Source: Atkinsonella hypoxylon (Eukaryota > Ascomycota > Sordariomycetes > Hypocreales > Clavicipitaceae). Taken from it: a DNA stretch of 64,000 bases. How positions within the stretch are numbered: the stretch's first letter is position 1; the number at the start of each line of letters is the position of its first letter. Shown one piece after another: positions 34,947 to 46,971 of the stretch. Position numbers and translations under genes: made by a program. The notes beneath the pieces were generated by a model. The model made no database searches and was not told where the DNA came from. It worked only from the letters and a program-made list of their open reading frames with translations. The DNA is taken from assembly GCA_000729835.1 (NCBI GenBank), contig JFHB01000022.1, forward strand, positions 62,001-126,000. The letters are read 5' to 3'.

Positions 34947-34987
34947 CCCCTCACCCCTCACCCCTCACCCCTCACCCCTCGCCCCTG
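34947..34987. repeat. 7-bp tandem repeat
   Basis: The unit CCCCTCA is repeated four times exactly, followed by CCCCTCG and a partial copy, about 1.1 kb upstream of the PSY2 start. Confidence 0.9.
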
Positions 34988-36080
34988 CATTGTCAAGCAA
35001 GGTCCAGTCGTCGTCTCGCTTGTTGGAAGTTCAAGGTCTGGAGTATTATAATAAGTTTATACTCCATACGCGGGCCACGTCCCCATCGGGTCCCATTGCC
35101 CAACTCCGTTCTGTCTTGTCTTCATCTCCATATCCGCCTTGAGGTCGGGATTAAAAGCCGATGCGCCCGCAGTCCTGGTTTATAAGCGACGACTTGTGGC
35201 TCGTGGCCCGTGGCCCGTCCCATAGTCTGCCGCCAGTCACCGCCACAGTCACGCGGCTAGCGAACTATGGCGCAGCTGCGGCTAACTACCTAGGTACCTA
35301 GGTACCTGGACATTGGCACCCAATGCCTGCCAGCCTGCCAGTTCACCGCCTGCCACGCGGTGGTCAAATTTCATGACGTATCCCAAGCACGGCAGTGGGT
35401 TGCGGGACCCGTCGTGAAATCTGTCCCCGCGTGCCTGCCTTGCTGCATCTGGTTTTGTGGCCGTGCGTTCCTGCCCGGTGCATTAACCATTACCTGCGCC
35501 AAGGGCCGTCCTCGCTAACCTGCTCTCGCATCGACACTACGACCACCTCATCACTCTATCAATCAGCCCAACTCGTTCACCGCGGCTGCCTTCCCCAGCC
35601 TACGCTTATCCTCCGCTGATCTTCACGCGACATTCTCGACCGACCCGTGCGCCACTTTCCATTCGTTTCATCGCTATTGATTGCAGCCTGACCCCAGACC
35701 TGGGCTCCCGATCGGCGGTCGCCTGCGGCGGCATTTGTGTGGCGCAAGCACGCATCACACCGAGTGCTCAGTCGAGGTCATCACGTCCGCCATCGCGACC
35801 CAGACGTTCCGTCCTTGTCAGTCCAGTTCCATCTCTCCATTATTCGCGTCGCTTCGTCCCGTCGTTGCGACAGTCTGAAGCCCTCTGTACCCCTCCACCC
35901 GCCGTCTGTTGCGCTTGCGCCCCCTCTCGTCGGGCGCGACACGACAGAACCGTGGCGGCGCTCACTATCTTGAGCCTCGAGACACCCGTGTCCGAACTAT
36001 CACTTCAACAACATCTGGAAATCGCCCCCGACCTGAGTGCTTATAGCCCCGCTGGGACGGAGGCGGTCTCCGAGCCGTTG

Positions 36081-38928
36081 ATGATGGCACAGCAGGTGCC
36101 TCATCAGGCGACGGACAAGAAGCGCGTCAAAGTCTATGAACTCCGCGACAATGACTGGTTTGATCGTGGAACAGGCTTTTGTACCGCTACCTTTACGACG
36201 GTAAGTCGCTTTATGTCTGTCTGTCTGTGCTTGTTCGCTACAGAGGTCCTGACATAGTGCTTTGTCCTTATGTACTAACCACTTGCTCGCTCCTTGAAGA
36301 CGCAGGATGGCCGCAAAGACCCTCGTGTGATCGTTGAGTCTGAAGATCATCCTGATCGACTTCTCCTAGAGACAAAAATTCAGAAAGAAGATGGCTTTCA
36401 GAAGCAGCAAGGTCAGTTCTGATAAGCATTCCAACCTCATCTTCAATCGTATCCAAGTTACTGACGCCTGATCCAGAAACCCTCATCGTGTGGCAAGAGC
36501 CAGGCAGCGGAGTGGATATGGCCCTCAGTTTCCAAGAGGCTGAGGGCTGCGCTTTGATATGGTTCGCAATCAATCCCGACCCTCGTGTGTTCCGATCAAG
36601 ACTGACATGCTCCTTTTTCTAGGCGATTCGTGAGCAATGTCCAGCAAACGTTTTCTAATAATCTGGGAGGAGACGACGGCCTTTCAGATGATTTGGCCAT
36701 CGAGGTACCCGCTACGATCAATCTACCTGCTGCCGAGCTGGGAAACCTGCCCGAAATCGAATCAAGCATGCGCATCATGAGCTCAAGTGCCAATGGACGC
36801 GACGCTTTGGCCAAGTTCATCATGGCAGACGACTATATCGGTAAACTGATCCCATTGGTGGAAATGGCTGAAGATCTGGAGAGTCTCCCCGATCTCCATA
36901 AGCTCTGCAACATCATGAAAACAATCATCCTTCTCAACGACACCACTATTATCGAGCATGCTGTATCAGACGAATGCGTCCTTGGTGTGGTTGGCGCTTT
37001 GGAATACGACCCGGACTTTCCCAGCCACAAAGCCAATCACAGACACTGGCTAACTAACGAAGACCGATATAAAGAGGTAGTCCGAATCGAGGATGATGCG
37101 ACGAGGCACAAGATCCACCAGACTTACCGCCTTCAGTATCTCAAGGATGTAGTCCTTGCCCGAATCCTCGACGACCCCACGTTCTCCGTCCTCAACTCGT
37201 TAATCTTCTTCAATCAGGTGGACATTCTTCAACATCTGCAGTCCAATCAAGGTTTTCTGAGCGAGCTATTCAGCATATTCAATGCTCGTCGTCGCGACCA
37301 AAAGAAGAAGAAAGAGGCCGTCTTATTCATCCAGCAGTGTTGCGCCATTGCTAAAAGCATTCAACCACCCGCCAGGCAGTCCCTCTACAACAATTTGATA
37401 GCACATGGATTACTACAGGTCATTCACTTTGGACTGAGACATAGCGATGTTGGAGTTCGAGTTGGTGCCATGGATATACTGGTCTCCATCATAGATCACG
37501 ACCCGCAAATGATTCGACAAACGATTTACCGTCAAATGCATGAGAGCCAGCCGTCGTTGGTGGAGTCATTGATAGAGCTTTTACTTATCGAAGTTGATTT
37601 GGGAGTGAAGTCGCAAATTTCTGAAGCTCTTAAAGTTCTTCTAGACCAGGGAATCCCTCCTCATGGCCCAGACCTTACACGCATGAATGGCGAATTTCCA
37701 GGTCGTGTGCGGCCACAGCCCCCAGCAGATCCGCAGCAGGAGCTATTTCTTACGCGATTCTATGAGCGATCTGCTCCCAAACTCTTCAAGCCATTATCCG
37801 ATCTTGAGAATCAAACCAACCTTAATTTTGCAGTTCAACAAGCTTCGATGTTTACATACCTTGTTGAGATATTGTCATTCTTCATTCGTCAGCATCATCG
37901 GTTTAGCAGGTATTTTGTCATGAATAACAGCGTTGTTCAGCGAGTTTCTCAGTTGCTGAAGAGTCCCGAGAAGTATTTACGATTGGGTAAGATCCCACCA
38001 TTGCGTACTTGTCTCACGTTTGCAAGACTTTCATTAATCTAGATCCGCCTTCTCAGTTGCCATTCGATTCTTCCGCGGTCTCATTGGGATGCAAGAGGAG
38101 TTCTATATCAAGCAGATTATTGAGAAGCAGGCGTTGGGCCCTGCGCTCGATGTTCTCATCGAGACCATGCCCAGAGATAACCTTCTTAGTTCGGCATGTC
38201 TCGAACTTTTTGAGTTTATCAAAAAGGAAAATATTAAGGATCTGGTCAAGTATTTGGTTGCCAGCCACCGAGAGACTCTTGCTAGTTTGAGCTATATGAG
38301 CACATTTCGGGACATTCTCCTGCGATATGACCAGGCACAAGGATTCACAGCCAATATGGACTACTTCTTGGGAGGCGACGACGAAATGACACGAAAACCA
38401 CCACTTAACACAAGGCTAATGGAGCACATACCTATGGATCCAACGGAAGAAGAATATTGGAACACCTCAGACCCAGAGGATGAGGAAGAGGAACATCGAA
38501 ATGAACTGCCGGGCAAAGTGCTGCCTAGCAATAGTTCATTGATGCCGTCGAAACCCTTGGTCGACTATCCATCTGATGAAGAAAGCGATGAGAATGCTAA
38601 TCCTGAAAGTATCAATGCTTCACATGCTGGGTTCACAACTGAAATCTCAGCAGCGCATGAAGGATCGACATTGGCGAGCGTCGCTCCTCCTCTGGAGCGC
38701 CTGTCAGAAAAGCGTAGACGGGAAGAAGATGAAGAGGACGAGCTCGGCAAACTCATGCAGAATAAACGTCGAAACAGCAACTCCTCTGAGTCGAATGCGA
38801 CCGCCAGCCCACGCATGGCACCGAAACGAAAGCCATTTGGCACCGGTTCCGGTAATGGCAAGATCGCTATCAGTCTTTCAACGGCGGTCAGAACAGGTGG
38901 TGGATCTAGGTCAGAGGACGAATCTTGA
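36081..38928 (+). CDS. PSY2: PP4 regulatory subunit Psy2/SMEK (PP4R3)
   Basis: Targeting subunit of protein phosphatase 4, acting in DNA-damage recovery and stress signalling, mainly nuclear. Exons: 36081-36200, 36300-36411, 36477-36561, 36623-37986 and 38057-38928 (850 aa). The N-terminal EVH1/PH-like domain (residues about 10-115) shows VKVYELRDNDWFDRGTGFCT and DPRVIVESE. The SMK-1 domain follows (IMSSSANGRDALAKFI and LPDLHKLCNIMKTIILLND), then an armadillo-like helical region (YLKDVVLARILDDPTF, FFNQVDIL), a junction giving LVAIRFFRGLIGMQEEFY, and an acidic Ser-rich tail with basic KRRREEDEEDE-type stretches. The exon 2 acceptor was placed after TTGAAG so that FTT-TQDGRKDPR matches the family. 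ATGs at 36081 and 36084 both fit. The frame is open 342 bp further upstream, so a longer N-terminus is possible. Confidence 0.95.
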
Positions 38929-39933
38929 GGATTACATCTCTTTTCCCTTTGTTTTCGGGCATGGCGTACAGGAACAAACGATTTACTTGTCATGCTCTCT
39001 TATGCGAGAGAATGAATCGGTCTCATCATGGAGGGAAATGGCGGGTATGGACAGCCCAGAGGGAGGAACATGGCGGCGTTACATGATATCTATTATCGGC
39101 ACTCGAATCTGTTACGTCTGTCGAGTGATTGCGGATACCTATTTTTTCGGTAGTGTTCTACTTGCTCTTTCCTGCTCGACTCAGCAGAAGTGATGGTGGT
39201 GCAGTGAGACAGCACGATGAGAAGGAAGGAGGCATAGATTGGGCAATTACTGCTAAGAAATTAGAATTGAGCAGTGAACAGTGGTAGTACTGGCGATTCT
39301 GGAGGACGCCTACTTTTCTAACTCGGTCTCGATTCATTATCTACCAATACGTACGTGGTCCTGGAGACTCTTTTGACATTTACACAAAGTCGAGCCAAGG
39401 AGAGGAGGCAGATGACTGTCGGACAGACATCTGTGAAACAACACGTCTTGGTCAGAGAAGTGCGATGGAACGGATCATTTTCCTTTTTTTTTTTCCGTAT
39501 CGTGAGAGGCGAGCAGATTGTCAGGGGAGCTCGTGTGTATCATATGTAGGGACAGAACTGGGCAGGCAGGTTGGTAGAAGAGCCGAGTGAAGAACCTGCG
39601 CCGGGAATTCCAATTCTTGGCACAGCTATGAGGTAACGGTCTATACTTGTTAATGATGAGAACTGGTGTTTGAGTTTTGCATTGATTTCCCGGGCAACGC
39701 TGCGCACGGTACCATTTATGCCATGCTTTGCCAAAATGTCAAGTTGCCAGGAGCGAAGACACATGAGTGACATGTTTGCTCAATTCATGAAACTCGCTGG
39801 AGAGGGTATAGCCCCAGTGTCTACCAGGAAACAACCCATGTGCAAGTCCTGCCATGGTAACCTATGCCTACCTAGGTAGTCAAGGAGCCTTCGATTCGCC
39901 ATACTATGGTATCTGTAAGCCCCAGACCCAAAC
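38929..39933. other. Convergent spacer PSY2 / AFG2
   Basis: 3' flanks of two convergent genes. It contains a TACCTAGGTA motif at 39869-39878 and a T-rich tract near 39482-39495. No supported gene. Confidence 0.5.
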
Positions 39934-42445
39934 TCACTTCCGTCTAAACTGTCGTGACCACGCTTCATAGCCATGAATCATAACACTCGTTATATTCCGA
40001 GGGGTCTTGTCCATGGCAGCGATCAAGTCCGCCATGCCAATTTCCAGCTTCTGTGTGCCCGTCTCGTCATCGTCATACCGATCTAGCACCGCGAGCCCCG
40101 CCTCGTTACAGATGGCTTTTATTTCTGCGCCAGAATACCCATCCGCCAATCTGGCAATCTCTTTGATGTCCACGTCCGACGCGAGACTCAGCTCCTTGAG
40201 GTGCACGGTGAAGACGGCCTCCCGAGCAGCTTGATCTGGTGGTCCCACATACAGAACCTGGTCGAAGCGGCCCGGTCGCATGAGGGCCGGGTCCATGGCC
40301 TCGGGACGATTCGTCGCCGCGAGAACCAGAACGCCTGTTAGGGCTTCGAACCCGTCCATCTCGGTAAGTAGCGTGGTAAGCATGTTGACGGCTCCGGCGC
40401 TACGGGACGAGCTGTTCGGGGATGAGCCGGTGCCGGGCCCGCGTTGGCCCCCTATCGAGTCGATCTCGTCGAAGAAGATGATGGAGGGGGAGGCGGCGCG
40501 CGCTCGTTCGAAGAGCGTTCGTACGGCGCGCTCTGATTCACCGACGTACATGTTTAGAAGCTCGGCGCCCTTGACGGCGAAGAAGTTGAAGCCGGATTCC
40601 GTGGCCATGGCTTGGGCGGAGAGGGTCTTGGAGCAGCCGGGGGGTCCGTAGAGGAGGAGACCCTTGGGCGGGTTGCGGAGGACATGGCGGCTTGAGGGGT
40701 TGGTGTTCTTGAGGGATTTCCGTATGAGAATTTTTTCTTTCTTTTCTTTTTCTTTTTTTTTTTTTTCCGACGGTTCACGATGAAATTGGTGGCAGATGCA
40801 CATACCTTGGCGTTTTTGATCATCCGGTTGAGAACCTTCTTGAGGCTCTCTTGTCCACCTACGTCCTGCCAGTGAATTGTCGGAGGCTTAAGATTGATGT
40901 CGTGCATGGCAGTAGGTCTGGTTATTCTTAATGCCTGCTCCATGTCGTCCTTGGAAAGAAACTGCTCTCTTGGTGGTACTGATGCTGGATCGACGCTAGT
41001 CTCCTCATCTAGCCTGCTTCCTAGTATCTTCTTGGCATTCAGTACAAGGTTCGCGAGATCATCTCCGTTGTACGCGTGCGTCTTTTGCGCCACGCTCGCA
41101 AGACACTCTTGCTTCTGGTCAGGAATGATGGGTGGGTCGAAGAACTCGAGGATTTCTAACCGTTCAGCGGCGCGGGGGATCGGGAGCGCAACGTTCTCGC
41201 GGAAGCGGGAGCGTTTCTGGAGCTTGGCCGGCACGTCGGTCATGTAGTCTTCGCAAGTCGCGAGGACAACAATCTTGGGCAAGGCACCCGCGGCCTTGGC
41301 TTCTGCGGAAAGGGCATCTAATTCCTCGGCGATGGCTTCGATAACGGCTTCGCGGTTGGCGCGGTCCTTGGACACGAGCTCCTCCAGCCCATCGAGGAGT
41401 ACCATGCACGGCTGGAGGGTCCGAGCCTGTCTGAAGACTTCCCGGACCGTGGTAAGCTTGTCGGATGGCTTGATCCAGAACGGTCGTCCCCATTGCGAGT
41501 CCGCAATGCGCTGCAAGATGAAGGTCTTGCCGGTGCCGTGGCCGCCGTGGATGACGAAGCCGCAGGACTCACGCTCGTTCTTGACCCAGAACGGACGGGC
41601 GAAGGCCTTGAGAAACTTGTTGATGGTGCTGACTTGCGAGGCGAGACCGGGTACGCCCGTGACGACGAGGTCGCCGCTTGCGAATGCTGCAGCATTGGCG
41701 GCCGTGGCATCTTGCTCCTCTGCGCTCAGGATGCGGACTGCCGTGGACGACAGCTGGAACTTGGCGATGTTGTCTGTGCGCGAGTTGACGGAGAGAACTT
41801 TGAAGCTGCGGCGCAACTTGTTGATGTTGACGCCTTCGAAGACCATGCCTGGAAATACCAAGTCTGCACGCTCTGCATCTCATCTTAGCGGTCCATTGGT
41901 TTTCAGAAAGACATATTTTTCTCTCCCATAAGTAGTATTCCCTCCCCATCATCTGCATAGTCTGGCAGACGTGTCGAACGCGGAAAAGGGGTCCATCGCA
42001 AGAACATGAACTCACCCATTGACAAACTTAATGAAAACTCCCAGCAAGCAGGATATCGAGCCGCCTCGGCCGTCGATGCCGCCGACTCCTCGCTCACATC
42101 CTGCACCACCACCTCCTCCGCATCCTGCATGCTGCCAAGCAGCGAAATCCTCACCTGGTCGCCAATCTTGAGCCCCGTCGCCTCCTGAAACGTCCTCGTC
42201 ATCATGACAATATTGGGACTGAGGTTCTTCTCCGGCAAGATCCAAAGCGAGGCCTCTCTCCGCGGCAGGCCCTCCTGGTCTTCCAGCTTCTCGACAACAC
42301 ACGGCTTCCCATTCTCCAGACCGTTGGTTAGCGCAATGAGTGTCTCCTTGCTGACGTAGATGCGCGCGGCGCCGAGAAGGCTGGCTTTTTCGAGGGCTGG
42401 GTTCGCGACGGGACGCACCTTGGCGTCTACGCTTTTCTTGACCAT
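39934..42445 (-). CDS. AFG2: AAA ATPase Afg2/Drg1 (SPATA5 family)
   Basis: Type II AAA ATPase that releases Rlp24 from pre-60S particles in the cytoplasm. Exons: 42445-42016, 41848-40806 and 40707-39934 (748 aa; yeast 780). An N-domain spans residues 1-230. D1 has a Walker A (GGHGTGKT) but its Walker B reads VLLDGLEEL, lacking the usual Glu after Asp. D2 is intact, with GPPGCSKT, the pattern that marks Afg2/SPATA5, plus YVGESERAVR, IIFFDEIDSIGGQRGPG and ATNRPEAMDPALMRPGRFDQ. The second intron acceptor is unclear: the region upstream is a purine run on the coding strand, unlike a normal polypyrimidine tract. I placed it after CCTCAAG at 40708. It is divergent from the next gene with a 460-bp shared promoter. 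Confidence 0.92.
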
Positions 42446-42905
42446 GACCTCGTGCTGTTGGTCTCCAAAGTATGTTCACACATGGGGTAGGGTCTGTGTT
42501 TTTGCCGAGGTTGGTAAGATGTTTGTGGTGGACGATATGATTGTCGGGACGGATGTCGAAAACAAGGGAGTTTTTTTAGATTGTGCGCGAGATTTTATAA
42601 AGCAGAGCTGGAACCACTTTGATTGATTTCCAAACGGATTCACAGTCTTTAAATACAGGCCTCTGATTGATGCGGCGAATACAAAATCGTCTCTGCAGAC
42701 CTTTAGCTGTTTACCATTCCCCTGTTTCGATTCGCTTGGGTGTTAGTTATTGAGAAAGGCGTGCACTTCTGGGGGCAAACGACGTCCTCCGAATCCCAGT
42801 CCCATCCAACCAGATCCACATCGTGACACGCCAACCGCCACGCCAACCTCAACCGATCCAGCTCAATCCAAGCTCCCATCCTCCGCCCACACCACCATCA
42901 CCCGA
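42446..42905. promoter_or_regulatory. Divergent promoter region, AFG2 / probable mitochondrial protein
   Basis: 460-bp spacer between divergent starts. It is C-rich toward the plus-strand gene. No specific regulatory site recognised. Confidence 0.4.
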
Positions 42906-44064
42906 ATGCCCTTCTCAACCCAGATGCTCCGCCCTCGACAGATCAACAGCGCAACCGCGCTCGCGAGCGCCCCTGCTCCAACTCGTCTCCTGTCCACCTC
43001 GACCACCCCGTCCTGGCCGCGCCTCAAGAGAAGAAAACCTGTTGAGCACGACACGGGCCACGCTGGCGACCTCTCACTCATACAAGCACTCAGAAATCGC
43101 ACAGGTCTCGTCCCCCTAGAAAGAAAGAACCAGAGCCCGGATGCTCGCGTCATGCTCATTCTGCAGGGGCTGAGTCCAAGTCTGAACGCTAACGAGTTTT
43201 ATCGGTTGGCGCCAAGCGACCTGTCCAGTTGGCAGGGTGTTATCAAAAAGAGTATGCTTTATTTTTTACGTGGATTCCGGGGAAGGGACATTGATGTCTT
43301 CGGGATCTGAAATACATTGCGAAGACGATAGAGAGCAGGTGAGCTAATATAACCATAAATCAGTTCAGCAGCAACTTGACCATATAACATTCGAACCTCT
43401 TGGCCAATACCACATAACCTTCGCCAATACCACGGCCGCAAGATCGTACCAGGACCGTCTTCTGCGCCTTCAACAGCTCGCTCGGTTTAGACTCGAGAAT
43501 CGTAATGGTCTGTGGGAAAGTTGTGTGCCTGCGAAACTCCGATCTCCAGCAGGGGAAGACCCGGCGTCGGAACTGGAAAGGTTTACAATCGCAGCCGGCT
43601 TGGCTAACGAGGTGCATATGCGAAGAACGCGTGTCGGCCTCCCTTATAAGTGGCCTAACATTCTCAAGGGTATCGTGGCCAAGTTCGATTATGGAGAGAA
43701 TCCTCCGCTTGTACTTGTTCGTGTCTATCCCCCCACGGTCACGGCGAGTGATTTTGGGAGTTATATACAGGAAGATAGTGTTTCGAGGGGCTGCGAGTGG
43801 AAGGTGTCTCCGCCGCAAGATCTGCTCGAATCAAGGCCCCTAGCACAAGACGAGGGGTCCGAAGATGATCAATTGTTAGATAAGATGGCAGACACGCACG
43901 TAAACACCAAGCCGAGGCCCAATGGCCAGTTTGTTATCGTATGCGCCGACCGTGTTGAGGCGCGGCGCTTTCACCGGCATTGGAATCAAAGAACACTCAC
44001 AGCTGATCCTAAGGCAACATTGGGAATGAAATATTTAGTCCATGCATCAATAATAAACTTGTAA
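42906..44064 (+). CDS. Probable mitochondrial protein of unknown function
   Basis: Not a named gene to me. Exons are 42906-43251 and 43364-44064 (348 aa), with a 112-bp intron; joining reads IKK-IQQQLDHITFE. The N-terminal 35 residues are rich in Arg, Ser, Thr and Ala without acidic residues (MLRPRQINSATALASAPAPTRLLSTSTT), which is a good mitochondrial targeting sequence. The central part has two alpha/beta-like stretches (RVMLILQGLSPSLNANEF and FEPLGQYHITFANTTAARSY) that look like the ribonucleoprotein-fold edges of an RNA-recognition type domain, and another near NGQFVIVCADRVEARRFHRHW. This suggests a role in mitochondrial RNA or ribosome biology, which is only inference. ATG context is moderate (CCGAATGCC). 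Confidence 0.7.
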
Positions 44065-44703
44065 CCGCCCAAAGTACTCTTTTACCTTTTAAACCTCGTC
44101 CTCTCCCTAAGCCACTGATCATCGATCCATACTCATGTCCTTTGACCTGGGTGAAAGTTGCCCCCTAAAGTCTCCGTCAGCTGCTCGCCTCAGCTCACCA
44201 ACCGTAAAGCTCACACAGGACAATGTCGAATCCGGCTAGAGTCAGCATTAACAGATGCCCTTCATCTGAGAAAAGCACACCAGAATTTTTCCGTCTATCA
44301 TAGTCCTCAGAGATAACATGTCTTCGTCTGTATTGAATCTCGTGACATGACCAGAAGAGGGTAACAAGGGCTTTGGTGTTAAAACCCTGGTCAACAATAC
44401 CAAAAGAACTCCAGACCGCATTTGCTCTTCTAAAATGGATGGGTAACAAGAAAGGCACATTATGAGGAAAGCTGCAGAATGATAAATCGTCGGAGGTTGG
44501 CCATGGCCGAGGAGCAATGATGCCCTAAAATAAAGTTGTCGTCTCCAAGCTTCGAGCACGCGCGTAGTAGACCGCCTGGATTGTACGGCCTGTTGCAGTT
44601 GCTTCCTCTCGCTCCTCAACTCTAATCCCATATGTCTGCCGTCGGGTTTCGCATTCACACAACCAATCGTCATGCAAGAGATACAAGAAAAATCTGACTG
44701 TTT
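44065..44703. other. Convergent spacer before SEC4
   Basis: 3' flanks of two convergent genes. ORFs at 44195-44673 on the minus strand have no recognisable product and overlap the expected SEC4 3' UTR. Confidence 0.45.
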
Positions 44704-45631
44704 TTAGCAGCACTTGCCACCACTGCTCTCGCTCTTGTCGTTGACATTGATGCCAGAACCGCCGGCTGGATCGTTCTTAGAACTGTCGATAAGGCGCTTC
44801 TTGATGTCGGCAGCCAGGCTATAGAATGCCTTATCGATGTTGATGTTGCTTTTCGCTGAGACCTCGAGGAAGGGAATCCCGAGCTCGTCTGCCAATGCCT
44901 GGCCTTGTTCTGTTGAGACGACACGCTTGTCCTCCCAATCACATTTGTTGCCAATCAAAATCTTGTTGACACCTTCAGTCGCATGCTGCTCGACGTTTTG
45001 GAACCAAGTTCGAATGTCTATAATTCCAACGTCAGTATGGCATGACGTTGATTGCCCTGCATGGCTGGCCAGAGTGGAATAGATCGCGAGCTGCATGGCA
45101 AGCTCTACACCGATAGGAACACATCCACGTTATACGGAAAAGTCGTAGCTTTTTTCAGAGCGAGAATCAACGTACTATTGAATGATCGTTCGTCGGTCAC
45201 GTCGTAGACCAGCAGGATTCCCATGGCTCCACGATAGTAGGCGGTTGTGATGGTACGAAAACGTTCCTGACCGGCGGTATCCCAAATCTGCAGCTTCACG
45301 CGCTTTCCATCGAGTTCGATCGTTCGAATCTTGAAGTCGATGCCGATGGTCGTGATAAAAGACGGGGTGAAGGAGTCTTCGCTGAAGCGTAACAAACAGC
45401 AAGACTTGCCGACGCCAGAGTCGCCTATTAGCAACAGCTTTATCTACCCCCAAAAGCGAGGTTAGCATGCGGTCGGGCGATCCCTGGCGGACGTTCTTGC
45501 TATTGCCCCAGATGAGAAGATCTCATATATGGCAGATATATGTGGCATTGACACGAATCGTGAATGCGACAAGAAATGATGCGTAGGGAAAGGAGTCGTA
45601 CCAAGAAGTCGTAGTTACGATTGCTCGGCAT
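44704..45631 (-). CDS. SEC4: Rab GTPase Sec4 (exocytic secretion)
   Basis: Small GTPase of secretory vesicles that recruits the exocyst at the plasma membrane and hyphal tip. Exons: 45631-45602, 45443-45176 and 45017-44704 (203 aa). G-box motifs are all intact: GDSGVGKS (P-loop), TTIGIDFKIRTIE (switch I), DTAGQERFRTITTAYYRGA (switch II), NKCD and EVSAK. The C-terminus ends in GGKCC, a double-cysteine geranylgeranylation site. The N-terminus is short (MPSNRNYDFLIKLLLIGD) as in fungal Sec4/SrgA. Both introns happen to be exactly 158 bp but are unrelated in sequence. Sec4 and the closely related Ypt1 differ mainly in the effector region; the IGIDFKIRTIELDGKRVKLQ pattern favours Sec4/Rab8. Confidence 0.93.
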
Positions 45632-46971
45632 TGTGACGGACGGATTACGGGCGGTGAGGCGTGTGCCGGGAGAGTCGATCCAGGCGAAACAGTGCAAAGT
45701 ACGCAAATCTGTAGGGAATTTTGCGGGGTACGAAGGGAAATGTGATGATGTCGACAAGCACGTCTGTAGGAGGAAAGGAGAAGAATTGGCCGTGGCGAGG
45801 CAGCGGCGTCTGGCAGGCAGTGATCGTCAAAAGGCTCTAGAGTGGCAGACTGACTGGGTGGGAGATGGTGGCAGCATCAGCACAATAAAGTACACTGTGC
45901 CAGACAGCACTGTACGTCCTACGTCCTGGTCAAGTTTGTGCAAGTCTGGTGGTGGATGTCCGAAGTGTTCACTAATAAAATAAGTACCTAGGTAATGGGG
46001 CCTAGCAAGCAAGCGAGCCAGAAGGCTACCAGGCTTGGGCATGTACGCTGTGTGTACAGAGTATCAACAGGCTAGGCGCTCAAACACTGTATGTACAGTG
46101 ACTACATACAGAGTGAGTGTGGAGGAGTGTGGAGGAGTGGGTTGGCTCCGCTGTTCAGGTACAAAAGTACCCAGGTACCTACGCGCGCCACCGTCGTTCC
46201 TGGTGGCAGTCACGGACTCATAAGCTCTCACGAGACACGCTTGAAATTGTCACCAATCTTTAGTAAGTGTACCGCAATAATTCCGGCCTGTCTGGTGGTC
46301 AATGATGAACTGCAGAGTATCTCTGGGGCTAGGGTTGGCGCACGATGGTAGGTACCTAGGTAGTGTAGTACATAGTCTCACCACGTGCTGTCAGGTCGGG
46401 CCGGCATAATCAACTAACCCGCTCTCCAGCGCCGTGGCACGCTCTTTCTCTTTGCGGTGACGACTGCTCCTTCCTACATTTAGTCTAGCGAGACTAGCCA
46501 ATTGCAGACTGAACAATAGACTGACTAACTACCAGGTGGGTATGTACAGGAGTAAATGCGAACGGATCATAAGATGCAAATTCTTTCTATGCCAGAGCCG
46601 CAAGAGCCTCGATGTTCTCGTAGCGTAGTCAGTCATTGCTCCCAAGCCAATGAACCTGATATCACACTCACGATAACATCTGCCCGCCCGGGGGACGCGA
46701 TCTTTACTATATTGGGCTTGAGATGTCATTGGAATCACACTCAATTATCAGGTCGATATGAGCATCCGATCGAACTAGCCAGAATATGAACGCCACTTCA
46801 ACCTATATGCTAGTGTTCTTTTCTACCTTTATTTCTAGACGTCGCCTAGGTTTCTTTCGACAAGATGTAACTTCGCCAGCCGATTTGCTTGCGGACTTGG
46901 ATGCCACTAGCTCCTTGGAGTCCACCGAAGAACCAAATTCACGCACAATTATCAGCAGCTTCTAAGACGCC
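45632..46971. other. Spacer upstream of SEC4
   Basis: This holds the SEC4 promoter and the 3' flank of the LPMO gene. TACCTAGGTA-type motifs occur at 45985-45994, about 46168-46182 and 46349-46362, and a 10-bp GTGGAGGAGT duplication near 46118-46139. No supported gene. Confidence 0.5.

Larger units (their letters stand above)
26059..36080. other. Ten-kilobase stretch without a supported gene
   Basis: I find no gene I can defend in this 10 kb. ORFs are short, occur on both strands and cannot be joined into a recognisable protein. It is rich in simple sequence: tandem repeats at 26287, 26793 and 34947, poly-A runs at 27329-27347 and 34868-34895, and several TACCTAGGTA and TACTCCGTA-type motifs. 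An imperfect candidate is the 31263-31908 and 32186-32419 area, where ORFs of up to about 100 codons overlap on both strands without motifs. The final 700 bp is C/T-rich and probably the PSY2 leader and promoter. Confidence 0.5.

Noticed and set aside
35395..35973. Plus-strand ORFs before PSY2 as a separate gene
   Set aside because: C/T-rich sequence with overlapping frames of biased composition, best explained as promoter and leader of PSY2.
40007..41931. Long plus-strand ORFs opposite AFG2 (up to 218 codons)
   Set aside because: They lie opposite GC-rich AFG2 coding sequence, carry no family motif, and the minus frame has unmistakable AAA motifs.
45018..45601. Both SEC4 introns are exactly 158 bp long, considered as a duplicated intron
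   Set aside because: Their sequences show no similarity beyond splice signals, so equal length looks like coincidence.
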